This document shows positions 41,930 through 49,058 of a DNA stretch of 64,000 nucleotides, piece by piece. The notes beneath the pieces are model-generated. The model searched no databases and was not told where the DNA came from. It was given only the letters and a program-made list of their open reading frames with translations. A program made the position numbers and the translations under genes. Position 1 is the stretch's first letter. Each line of letters begins with the position of its first letter. The DNA lies in NCBI GenBank assembly GCA_041920505.1, contig JBHGXV010000025.1, positions 45,697-109,696 on the forward strand. Direction: 5' to 3'. Source of the stretch: JBHGXV01 sp041920505 (GTDB taxonomy: Bacteria > Bacillota > Bacilli > Brevibacillales > Brevibacillaceae).

Positions 41930-43249
41930 GTGATCCGTCAACAGAAACGAAAATGGATAGGAAGTCTTCTTTTGCTCATCACCGCGTTGATCGTAAGTTC
42001 CACTCCGTTTCACAACATGACGTCCCTGCCTAACGAATTGCGCATGTTTGCAGGGTCGTGGCAACAACTGCAGGTTTCCATGCCGGTTATGGGCACACTG
42101 ATCAACAGCAACCCCGACATTCTCCACGTGAATGGAACCAAGGCGCGCGAAGTCAGCGTCGATTTGAGCAAGCCGGTCTCGGTGCAGCCGCGAAAGACGG
42201 GCGAAGCCAGACTGGAACTGAAGTGGCGAAACATCCCGCTCAAGGAATGGAAAGTAAACGTCCTGCCAGATCTTCGCGTCTTCCCCGGCGGACAATCCAT
42301 CGGGGTGAAACTGCAAACCGCAGGCGTGCTGGTCGTCGGCCATCACCTGGTCGACACCGGGAAGGAGAAATTCTCTCCCGGCGAAAAAGCAGGCGTGCAT
42401 GTAGGCGACTCGATCATCAAGATGAACGATTACTTCATCAACGACATGAACGACGTCAAGCGAATGGTAAACGAGGCAGGGCAAAAAAACGAACCCATCC
42501 AGCTATTGGTGGTGCGGGGGAAAGAAAAAGTCACTCTTACGCTGACACCGGCCAAGGACGTCAAGGACCGCGAGTACCGGATGGGGCTGTACATTCGCGA
42601 CTCGGCGGCGGGCGTCGGAACGCTTACCTTTTACGAACCACAGACCAGATCGTACGGAGCGCTGGGGCACGTGATTTCCGATGTGGACACCGGACAGCCC
42701 ATCGTCGTCGGCGACGGTCATATTGTGCAGGCCAGTGTCACGTCGATCGAAAAAGGGCAAAGCGGCAATCCAGGTGAAAAGTTTGCCCGCTTTTATAATG
42801 AAAGCGAAGTCTTGGGGTCGATTACGCGAAACACCCCGTTCGGGATCTTCGGCAAGATGAAGGCGGAGCCCAAACGCAGCATCTACAGCCAACCGATTCA
42901 GGTGGCCTTGGCCGAACAGGTAAAGGAAGGGCCGGCCAAAATCCTGACGGTCGTGGATGGTCAGAAGGTGGAGGCGTTTGACATCGAAATCGTCAACGTG
43001 GTCAAACAACACTTTCCGGCCACCAAAGGGATGATCATCAAGATCACCGACAAACGGCTGTTGGAAAAGACCGGCGGCATCGTGCAAGGCATGAGCGGCA
43101 GCCCGATCATCCAGAACGGCAAGCTGGCCGGTGCGGTTACCCACGTCTTTGTCAACGATCCCACCAGCGGCTACGGCTGCTTCATCGAATGGATGTTGCA
43201 GGACGCCGGACTATACGTCAAGCCCAAACCGCAACCCAAGGCGAGCTGA
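41930..43249 (+). CDS. spoIVB: SpoIVB serine peptidase
   Basis: A forespore-secreted PDZ serine protease that triggers pro-sigma-K processing by cleaving SpoIVFA. The 439 residues have an N-terminal membrane/signal helix (WIGSLLLLITALIVSSTPF), a PDZ domain (about 120-190, with SPGEKAGVHVGDSIIKMND) and the S55 protease domain with the catalytic His in GALGHVISDVD and Ser in GIVQGMSGSPIIQNG. The start is uncertain among TTG 41924, CTG 41927 and GTG 41930; GTG with AGGAG nine bases upstream is preferred. A sigma-G-like -10 (CATTATA, 41864-41870) lies upstream without a matching -35. Confidence 0.95.
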   Translation: MIRQQKRKWIGSLLLLITALIVSSTPFHNMTSLPNELRMFAGSWQQLQVSMPVMGTLINSNPDILHVNGTKAREVSVDLSKPVSVQPRKTGEARLELKWRNIPLKEWKVNVLPDLRVFPGGQSIGVKLQTAGVLVVGHHLVDTGKEKFSPGEKAGVHVGDSIIKMNDYFINDMNDVKRMVNEAGQKNEPIQLLVVRGKEKVTLTLTPAKDVKDREYRMGLYIRDSAAGVGTLTFYEPQTRSYGALGHVISDVDTGQPIVVGDGHIVQASVTSIEKGQSGNPGEKFARFYNESEVLGSITRNTPFGIFGKMKAEPKRSIYSQPIQVALAEQVKEGPAKILTVVDGQKVEAFDIEIVNVVKQHFPATKGMIIKITDKRLLEKTGGIVQGMSGSPIIQNGKLAGAVTHVFVNDPTSGYGCFIEWMLQDAGLYVKPKPQPKAS

Positions 43250-43265
43250 TCGCTTTGGGTTTTTT
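43233..43265 (+). terminator. Terminator after spoIVB
   Basis: AACCCAAGGCGA and TCGCTTTGGGTT pair (one mismatch) around GCTGA and are followed by T residues. It overlaps the spoIVB stop region. Confidence 0.82.
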
Positions 43266-43271
43266 GTCGAA
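43264..43271 (+). promoter_or_regulatory. Spo0A box (distal) upstream of spo0A
   Basis: TTGTCGAA is a perfect 0A box core and lies 41 bases upstream of the sigma-H -35 element. It overlaps the T tract of the spoIVB terminator. Confidence 0.6.
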
Positions 43272-43304
43272 ATATCGGAAAAATCATTCAAATTTTCGCC
43301 ATTG

Positions 43305-43332
43305 GCAGGAACTGCAAATCGCTTGTCGAATT
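43305..43332 (+). promoter_or_regulatory. Sigma-H promoter of spo0A with an overlapping Spo0A box
   Basis: The -35 GCAGGAACT (43305-43313) and -10 GTCGAATT (43325-43332) are 11 bases apart and match the sigma-H consensus (RNAGGAWWW, RNNGAAWW) at 16 of 17 positions. A perfect 0A box TTGTCGAA (43323-43330) covers the -10, so Spo0A~P could control its own promoter, as at the sporulation promoter in B. subtilis. Confidence 0.75.
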
Positions 43333-43415
43333 GAACTCTCAGACAAAACCGACGTAAACATAAGATAGAGGCGGAAGGTACAAAAAGACGACCAGAGGTA
43401 TAAGGAGGAACGACT

Positions 43416-44195
43416 TTGAGCAGGATCGACGTTGTTTTGGCGGATGATAATCGGGAATTCGTGAGTCTACTGGAGGAGTACATCAACAATCAGGGCGACA
43501 TGCATGTGGTAGGCCTGGCCTACAACGGCAACGACGTGCTGAAAATCCTGGAAGAACGCGTGCCTGATGTCATCATCCTGGACATTATTATGCCCCACCT
43601 TGACGGGTTAGCCGTCCTTGAGCACATGCAGGCGATGCGGTTGTCGCCGCAACCGAAAATCATTATGCTCACCGCTTTCGGCCAGGAAGAAATCACCAAA
43701 AAGGCGGTCGAACTGGGAGCGAGTTATTACATATTGAAACCGTTTGACATGGAAGTGCTCGTCCAGCGCATCCGGCAGATGACCGGAACGGCCAAGCCGA
43801 CCGTCGTCTCCGCGCTCAAGCCGCACAGTCTGGCGAAAGGCCGCAACCTGGACGCGAGCATCACCAACATCATTCACGAGATCGGCGTCCCCGCTCACAT
43901 CAAGGGCTACCTCTACCTGCGGGAAGCGATCACGATGGTGTACAACGACGTGGAGCTGCTGGGTTCGATCACCAAGGTGCTTTATCCCGACATCGCCAAA
44001 AAGTTCAACACCACGGCGAGCCGCGTCGAGCGAGCCATCCGCCACGCCATCGAGGTGGCCTGGTCGCGAGGCAACCTGGATTCCATCTCCAACCTGTTCG
44101 GCTACACCATTTCCATCACCAAGGCCAAGCCCACCAACTCCGAGTTCATCGCCATGGTGGCGGATAAGCTCAGGATCGAGGCGAAGATCAGCTAA
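43416..44195 (+). CDS. spo0A: Sporulation master regulator Spo0A
   Basis: The response regulator at the end of the sporulation phosphorelay. The receiver domain (1-125) has the acidic pair D10/D11, phosphoacceptor D56 in VIILDIIMPHLDG, LTAF and the lysine in YYILKPFD. The C-terminal DNA-binding domain (about 145-259) includes REAITMVYNDVELLGSITKVLYP and the recognition helix region TTASRVERAIRHAIEVAWSRG. The start is TTG 43416, with TAAGGAGG upstream; a non-ATG start is also used in Bacillus. Monocistronic between spoIVB and a terminator. Confidence 0.97.
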   Translation: MSRIDVVLADDNREFVSLLEEYINNQGDMHVVGLAYNGNDVLKILEERVPDVIILDIIMPHLDGLAVLEHMQAMRLSPQPKIIMLTAFGQEEITKKAVELGASYYILKPFDMEVLVQRIRQMTGTAKPTVVSALKPHSLAKGRNLDASITNIIHEIGVPAHIKGYLYLREAITMVYNDVELLGSITKVLYPDIAKKFNTTASRVERAIRHAIEVAWSRGNLDSISNLFGYTISITKAKPTNSEFIAMVADKLRIEAKIS

Positions 44196-44196
44196 T

Positions 44197-44262
44197 CCCC
44201 GTCAGCACCCCCCGTGTCCCTGTTTGTCCGTTTCCTTCCAAACGGCTGAACGGGGATTTTTT
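44197..44262 (+). terminator. Terminator after spo0A
   Basis: CCCCGTCAGC and GCTGAACGGGG pair with one bulge, enclosing a second stem CCGTTT/AAACGG, then ATTTTTT. Confidence 0.7.
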
Positions 44263-44355
44263 CTGTAAAACCCTCATTCTTCAGAACGATTGCTCGGTTT
44301 CAATCATACGGTTCGTGATTGTTTGTCTCGTCAGGAGGAGTATTATGCAAAAGTT

Positions 44356-44607
44356 ATGATCATATTGATATTCTTGATTATCATGACCGGATGCAGTCAA
44401 CAGAATTCCTTGCCTAATGAGGTTGAAGTTCCGCTTCCTGCCCATTCGGCGGACGGAACCAAGTGGGGATTTGAAGCGGATAAAACGACTGGAAAGATTG
44501 CCTACTTGATCATAGGAGAAGGCCGAGCGAAGAAAACGTATAAGTCGGGTGACGAGATAAATATTGGGGGTCAACGGTATATCGTACAGGGGGTTTCTCT
44601 ACGATGA
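44356..44607 (+). CDS. Small lipoprotein with possible start-region frameshift
   Basis: An 83-residue protein with a hydrophobic N-terminus (MIILIFLIIMTGCSQQN) ending in a lipobox-like MTGC, then a beta-rich region (GTKWGFEADKTTGKIAYLIIGEG and YKSGDEINIGGQRYIVQGVSL). No family recognised. The good SD (AGGAGGAG, 44333-44340) belongs to an ATG at 44345 that reads MQKL and stops at TGA overlapping the ATG 44356 (ATGA). Either a four-codon leader couples translation, or one base was lost from an original MQKLMIILIF start. Base composition is more AT-rich than the flanking genes. Confidence 0.5.
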   Translation: MIILIFLIIMTGCSQQNSLPNEVEVPLPAHSADGTKWGFEADKTTGKIAYLIIGEGRAKKTYKSGDEINIGGQRYIVQGVSLR

Positions 44608-44763
44608 AAATTATTTGCAGACGAAGCAAGGAAAGGTTATCGTTTCCTTACAATCAAAGAAGTAAATGGGGCTATATGCGCAGTTACAAATCTGTTGAAC
44701 GGGTTTCATCACCTGATCCCTCAACACTTCCATGCATGACGAAAGACAAAGGGAGATTGATGT

Positions 44764-45177
44764 ATGAGTCTGAAACGAGTTGATGTTGTATATACCCTCT
44801 TGTTTGATCAGGAGAAAAACAAAATATTGATGGTTTTCAATCAAAACCAAACCTGGAGTTTGCCAGGAGGTGCCGTAGAACAAGGCGAGACGTTACAAGA
44901 GGCTGCGATACGAGAAGTAATGGAGGAGACGGGATATACCGTAACGGTTGGGGAAATCGTTGCAGTAAATGAAGCCTTTATGAATCAAGAACATGTATAT
45001 TTCATAACCTTTCGCGGAGAGATCGTGAATACCCCGAAAGAAATCCCCAAGGATGAAAAGATTGTAAAAGTAAAATGGGTGGAGATCGAGGAAGCGGACA
45101 GACTCATGCCCTATTATCCAGACGGTATCTCCAAACTAGTCAAGAAACCGGGCGCAGACTACATCTTACAAACATAA
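44764..45177 (+). CDS. Nudix hydrolase
   Basis: A 137-residue Nudix protein. The Nudix box is GGAVEQGETLQEAAIREVMEETGY (about 36-59) with the REVMEE metal-binding core intact. N-terminal VDVVYTLLFDQEKNKILMV and LPGG are typical of MutT/ADP-ribose-type members; the substrate cannot be predicted. Start ATG 44764 with AAAGGGAG upstream. Its base composition is lower in GC than the flanking core genes, hinting at later acquisition. Confidence 0.85.
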   Translation: MSLKRVDVVYTLLFDQEKNKILMVFNQNQTWSLPGGAVEQGETLQEAAIREVMEETGYTVTVGEIVAVNEAFMNQEHVYFITFRGEIVNTPKEIPKDEKIVKVKWVEIEEADRLMPYYPDGISKLVKKPGADYILQT

Positions 45178-45246
45178 AGACCAACCACTCTCGCCGAGGC
45201 AAATGTGTGGACGAATTGAAAAAATCGTATCCAGCACAAACATTTT

Positions 45247-45256
45247 TTGGTATAAT
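45247..45256 (+). promoter_or_regulatory. Extended -10 promoter upstream of the diguanylate cyclase gene
   Basis: TTTGGTATAAT includes TATAAT (45251-45256) with an extended TGG immediately before. No good -35 is present. It lies 50 bases before ATG 45306 and favours that start over an earlier GTG at 45204. Confidence 0.45.
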
Positions 45257-45305
45257 ACCGGTGGTACGTGACTACTTTTTGTGTGACGCAAAGGACGGTA
45301 GAGCG

Positions 45306-46007
45306 ATGGGATATACCGGAAGGATTGTTTCCTTGCTTGTCGTTTCTGTCAGTCTCCTTCTCTGGGAGATTCGCAACTGTCTTCTGTACGGCACATCCGT
45401 CGCCGACGGGCCGGGCGTTTGCTCGTTTGTCGGACTGGCCGGTTGCTGTGCCTTGCTCGGTTGGCGCATCGGCAAGAAGTATGACGAAGCCATCTTTTAT
45501 GCCACCAAGGACGCGTTGACCCATACCTACAATCGCCGTTACGTATACACCGCCTTTCCCAAGCTCCAGGCTGAGGCGAGAAGACAGCGCAAACCTTTAT
45601 GCGTGCTCATGATTGACGCCAATCACTTCAAGACCGTAAACGATACGCACGGCCACGAGTTTGGTGACCGGGTGCTGGAAAGTATCGCGAATGTTCTGAA
45701 AAATAAAACAAGGAAACGGGACGTTGTTGCTCGCTGGGGGGGAGACGAATTTCTGGTGTTGCTTCCCTGTACCGGGCGGAAAACAGCGGGGAAGGTGGTC
45801 GGCCAAATCGAGGAAGAGTTGCACACACTGTCCGGGCGGATGGGCGTGAATGTCTCCACTTCCATTGGCATGGCGGTCTATCCGACGGACGCGAAACAAC
45901 TGAATGACCTGGTTCGGGTCGCCGACGACGACATGTACCGGCAGAAGGCCCATCGCGACAATCCCATCCGCGACGGGCACGACACCGCCCAGAAATGCAT
46001 CGGCTAA
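45306..46007 (+). CDS. GGDEF diguanylate cyclase
   Basis: A 233-residue protein with two N-terminal membrane helices (IVSLLVVSVSLLLWEIRNCLL and VCSFVGLAGCCALLGWRIG) and a GGDEF domain (DALTHTYNRRYVY to the end). The active site RWGGDEF is intact, and RKRD five residues before it is a canonical I-site (RxxD) for feedback inhibition by c-di-GMP. It should make c-di-GMP from GTP at the membrane. Start ATG 45306 (SD AAAGGACGG) is chosen because of the extended -10 just upstream. Confidence 0.88.
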   Translation: MGYTGRIVSLLVVSVSLLLWEIRNCLLYGTSVADGPGVCSFVGLAGCCALLGWRIGKKYDEAIFYATKDALTHTYNRRYVYTAFPKLQAEARRQRKPLCVLMIDANHFKTVNDTHGHEFGDRVLESIANVLKNKTRKRDVVARWGGDEFLVLLPCTGRKTAGKVVGQIEEELHTLSGRMGVNVSTSIGMAVYPTDAKQLNDLVRVADDDMYRQKAHRDNPIRDGHDTAQKCIG

Positions 46008-46019
46008 GACCCAAGTACG

Positions 46020-46051
46020 CATCCCCTGCACAGGTTTTCCTGCAGGGGATG
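46020..46051 (+). terminator. Hairpin after the diguanylate cyclase gene
   Basis: CATCCCCTGC and GCAGGGGATG are near-exact complements around an 11-base loop, followed by TCTGGTTTC. Stable stem with a poor T tract. Confidence 0.55.
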
Positions 46052-46061
46052 TCTGGTTTCA

Positions 46062-46089
46062 TTGCCCTTTCGCCAAAATGGGGTATGAT
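46062..46089 (+). promoter_or_regulatory. Promoter of the carbonic anhydrase gene
   Basis: TTGCCC (46062-46067), 16 bases, TATGAT (46084-46089), 32 bases before the start. Confidence 0.55.
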
Positions 46090-46120
46090 TAAGAAGAGAA
46101 CGAGACGAGGAGTGACAACC

Positions 46121-46708
46121 ATGGGCAGACTCGACGAGATTTTGCGGTACAACAAGGAGTTTGTGGAAAGCAAAGCGTACGAAAAGTACGAGACGACCAA
46201 ATTTCCCAACAAAGGGCTCGTCATCCTCTCTTGTATGGATACGAGGCTGGTCGAACTGTTGCCGCGCGCGATGAACCTGAAAAACGGCGACTTCAAGCTG
46301 GTGAAAAACGCGGGCGCCATCGTGTCCCACCCGTTTGGCAGCATCATGCGCAGCATTCTGGTGGCGATCTACGAGCTCAACGCCGAGGAGGTGTGCGTCG
46401 TCGGCCACTACGATTGCGGGATGACCGGAATCAATCCGCACAAACTGCTTGGCAAGGCGGTGGACAAGGGCATCCCGCAGGAGCACATCGACATGCTCAA
46501 ACACGCCGGCATTGACATGACCTCGTGGCTGCAAGGCTTCTCCCACCCCTCGGAAGGCGTCAAAAGCAGTGTGGAAATGATCAAAAACCATCCGTTGCTG
46601 CCGCCCAAAATTCCGGTGCACGGGTTGCTCATCGACCCGCACTCCGGCAAGCTGGATGTGGTGATCAACGGTTACGAGTGGATGCAACAGAATGGCGGCA
46701 AATTGTGA
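46121..46708 (+). CDS. Beta-class carbonic anhydrase
   Basis: Interconverts CO2 and bicarbonate, the substrate of biotin carboxylase. The 195 residues show the zinc ligands and catalytic dyad in ILSCMDTRLVELLP (Cys, Asp, Arg) and VVGHYDCGMTG (His, Cys). KNAGAIVS and HGLLIDPHSGKLDVVINGYE are typical of the small YtiB-like subgroup. Start ATG 46121 with GACGAGGAG upstream. Single gene behind its own promoter. Confidence 0.92.
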   Translation: MGRLDEILRYNKEFVESKAYEKYETTKFPNKGLVILSCMDTRLVELLPRAMNLKNGDFKLVKNAGAIVSHPFGSIMRSILVAIYELNAEEVCVVGHYDCGMTGINPHKLLGKAVDKGIPQEHIDMLKHAGIDMTSWLQGFSHPSEGVKSSVEMIKNHPLLPPKIPVHGLLIDPHSGKLDVVINGYEWMQQNGGKL

Positions 46709-46821
46709 AATCGTTTGTCACAAATTGGGATATGTCTTGTTTCGCTTCTGGGTAATCTATATAATGGGAAGTGCCATTGTATATCCAGGACGTTTATATC
46801 CAAAAAAAGGAGTTGTCGAAC

Positions 46822-46995
46822 GTGAATCTTTTTGACATTATCATGTTCATCATGACGATTTTTATCGCGGCGGGCGTGTATCGTTCCGCGAAGTTCAAGA
46901 ATACCTTTGCCGTAGTGTTCGGCCTGATTTCCCTCGCTGTCTTCCTGCTTGCCGACGGCTTGATCATCTATTTCGCCACGCAAGCGGCCCATTGA
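46822..46995 (+). CDS. Small membrane protein (DUF2759-like)
   Basis: A 57-residue protein with two helices (FDIIMFIMTIFIAAGVY and TFAVVFGLISLAVFLLADGLIIYF). The short loop RSAKFKN between them resembles DUF2759 proteins such as YqgW; this is tentative. The start is GTG 46822 with AAAGGAG upstream. A perfect Spo0A-box core TTGTCGAA (46813-46820) lies between SD and start, possibly by chance. Confidence 0.55.
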   Translation: MNLFDIIMFIMTIFIAAGVYRSAKFKNTFAVVFGLISLAVFLLADGLIIYFATQAAH

Positions 46996-47020
46996 TGTCG
47001 GTTCGGAACGATTGGATGCA

Positions 47021-47049
47021 AAAGACCGTGCGTATGCGCGGTCTTTTTT
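47021..47049 (+). terminator. Terminator after the small membrane protein
   Basis: AAAGACCG and CGGTCTTT are exact complements around TGCGTATGCG and are followed by a T run. Confidence 0.82.
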
Positions 47050-47104
47050 GTTATGCGCATGAGTGCCGGCAATCCTTGCCATACTATGCGTGGAGGTGGG
47101 TGCG

Positions 47105-48385
47105 GTGCTAAGACAAAAGCGGGCCGGCGCCTCGTGCGGGGTGGCGACGCTGGTCGTGGACGAGCGGACCAAGCGGCTGTGCCAGCGGGCTTGTCCGGGG
47201 CAGGTGGCGATTCTGTGTCATGCGGACGTGGACGAAGTGGCGGCCGAATCCCTGCTGCGGGCGCGGGTGCAGGCGGTGATCAACACCGCGCCGTTCTTGA
47301 CCGGCGCGTACCCGGCACTGGGCGCAAAGCGGCTCATGGAAGCGGGGGTGCCCTTGTATGAAGCGGCGGAGGACGCCCGCGAGCGGCTGATGCAACTGCC
47401 CGACGGAACGCCCGCTGTTCTCGGGGACGGACGGCTGCGGGTCCGCATGGGTGACGAGTGGCGAGAGATTGCCGCCGTTCGTTCCCTCTCCATGGCCGAA
47501 GTGCACGCGAAATGGCGGGAGGCCACGCGGCGTCTTGATCAGACGCTGTCGCAGTTTATCGACAATACCCTGATGACTGCCAGCAAAGAGAAAAACCTGT
47601 TTCTCAAGCCGCTTGGCAAATTGCCGCTTTCCACGCAGATCGTCGGCCGGCATGTGGTGCTGGTGTCGCGCGGCAAGCACTACCGCCAAGACTTGCGCAT
47701 GCTCGCCTCCTACATCCGCGAGTACCGGCCGGTGCTGATCGCCGTCGACGGCGGGGCGGACGCCTTGCTGGAACAGGGCTATGTCCCCGACTTGATCGTC
47801 GGCGACATGGACAGCGTCTCCGACCGGGCGCTGTGTTGCGGGGCGGAAGTGGTGGTGCACGCCTATCCCGATGGCGATGCGCCGGGAGAGCAAAGAGTGC
47901 GGGAACTGGGTATTCCCTGCCATGTGCTGCCCGCCCCCGGAACCAGCGAAGACGTGGCGATGCTGCTGGCCTACGAAGAACAGGCAAAACTGATCGTGAC
48001 CATCGGGGCGCACACCAACATGATCGACTTTTTGGAGAAAGGGCGCAAAGGCATGGCCAGCACGCTTCTGGTGCGGACCAAAATCGGCCCCAGGCTGATC
48101 GACGCCAAGGGAGTGAGCCAATTGTACCAGCCTCGGCTTAGCTGGAAGGTCTATCACCTGTTGGCGGTGGCAACGGTTGTTCTGGCGTTCGGCAGCGGAA
48201 TGCTGTTCGGCAAAACGACGGGGCAATCGCGGCTGACCGACAGTGAACAGGCGTACACCGAAGCCGTGCGCGGCAACAGCGAACTAAGTTGGCAAATCGG
48301 CGAATTTGGCGCACAGATGGAGCGGCTGCTGGAGAACATCAGTACCCTTTTCGCCGAACAGAGGTGGGAAATAGAAAATCGTTAG
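47105..48385 (+). CDS. steA: SteA-like cytokinetic protein (thiamine pyrophosphokinase-like core)
   Basis: A 426-residue protein. Residues 1-150 form an N-terminal domain; 170-345 resemble the thiamine pyrophosphokinase catalytic fold (LIAVDGGADALLEQGYVPDLIVGDMDSVSD, PAPGTSEDVAMLLAY); a C-terminal membrane helix (VYHLLAVATVVLAFGSGMLFG, about 362-382) is followed by a coiled-coil tail. This layout matches SteA, which in Corynebacterium acts in cell separation with SteB. No steB-like gene follows here. Start GTG 47105 with GGAGGTGG upstream. It overlaps the glycosyltransferase gene by eight bases. Confidence 0.85.
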   Translation: MLRQKRAGASCGVATLVVDERTKRLCQRACPGQVAILCHADVDEVAAESLLRARVQAVINTAPFLTGAYPALGAKRLMEAGVPLYEAAEDARERLMQLPDGTPAVLGDGRLRVRMGDEWREIAAVRSLSMAEVHAKWREATRRLDQTLSQFIDNTLMTASKEKNLFLKPLGKLPLSTQIVGRHVVLVSRGKHYRQDLRMLASYIREYRPVLIAVDGGADALLEQGYVPDLIVGDMDSVSDRALCCGAEVVVHAYPDGDAPGEQRVRELGIPCHVLPAPGTSEDVAMLLAYEEQAKLIVTIGAHTNMIDFLEKGRKGMASTLLVRTKIGPRLIDAKGVSQLYQPRLSWKVYHLLAVATVVLAFGSGMLFGKTTGQSRLTDSEQAYTEAVRGNSELSWQIGEFGAQMERLLENISTLFAEQRWEIENR

Positions 48386-49058
48386 CGTCGTCATCCCCGC
48401 GTACAACGAAGCGGAATCGATTGTGCACACCTTGCAGGCGATTCGTCTGCGCGTCCCGTGCCATCAACTGATCGTCGTCGACGACGGCAGCCTAGATGAC
48501 ACGGCAGGGTTGGCCCAACGCTGGGCGGACGAGGTGATCCGATGGGAGCGGCGGCGGGGAAAAGGAGCCGCGCTTCAGGCGGGATGGAGCAAGGCAGAGG
48601 GGGACGTGGTGTTGCTGTTGGACGGCGATTTGCGCGAAAGCGCGGGCCTGGCAGCTCACCTGTTGCGGCCGGTCACATCCGACATGTGCGACATGGCTGT
48701 GGCCCGGCTGCCGCAACCATCACGCAAAGCCGGGTTCGGGCTGGCGAAAGGGCTGGCGCGGCGGGGCATCCGGCTGTTGACCGGGTTTGAGGCGACGGCC
48801 CCCTTGTCCGGTCAACGGGCGATCCGGCGAGAGGTGCTGTCGGCCTTAGGCAAGCTGGATGACGGGTTCGGGATTGAGGTGGGGTTGACGGTGGACGCGC
48901 TGCGCGCCGGATACCGCGTGATGGAAGTGCCGGTGGCGTTCACCCATCGGGAGCGGGGGAACGATTGGCAGGGTGTTTGGCATCGCGGCCGGGAATTTGT
49001 CGCCATCAGCCGGGCGCTCGGCCAAAAGTGGCGGGAACAGGCAAAGGAGCGCTTATAA
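48378..49058 (+). CDS. GT2 family glycosyltransferase lacking a canonical start codon
   Basis: A family 2 glycosyltransferase of about 226 residues: nucleotide-binding strand VSVVIPAYNEAES, LIVVDDGSLDDT, LLLDGDLRES with the DxD-like pair, and a C-terminal FGIEVGLTVDALRAGY. In-frame TAG ends at 48374 and the next canonical start, GTG 48423, would delete the first strand and AYNEA. The most plausible start is ATC 48378, nine bases after GAGGTGGG inside steA. A one-base insertion turning ATG AAA ATC into ATA GAA AAT C would also explain it. It precedes an MraY/WecA-like gene, so it may modify a lipid-linked sugar. Confidence 0.75.
   Translation: MVSVVIPAYNEAESIVHTLQAIRLRVPCHQLIVVDDGSLDDTAGLAQRWADEVIRWERRRGKGAALQAGWSKAEGDVVLLLDGDLRESAGLAAHLLRPVTSDMCDMAVARLPQPSRKAGFGLAKGLARRGIRLLTGFEATAPLSGQRAIRREVLSALGKLDDGFGIEVGLTVDALRAGYRVMEVPVAFTHRERGNDWQGVWHRGREFVAISRALGQKWREQAKERL

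Noticed and set aside
39605..42484. A 959-codon open frame on the minus strand opposite argR, recN and spoIVB
   Set aside because: It lies antisense to three well-identified genes, shows no family motifs and is a common artefact of high-GC codon usage.
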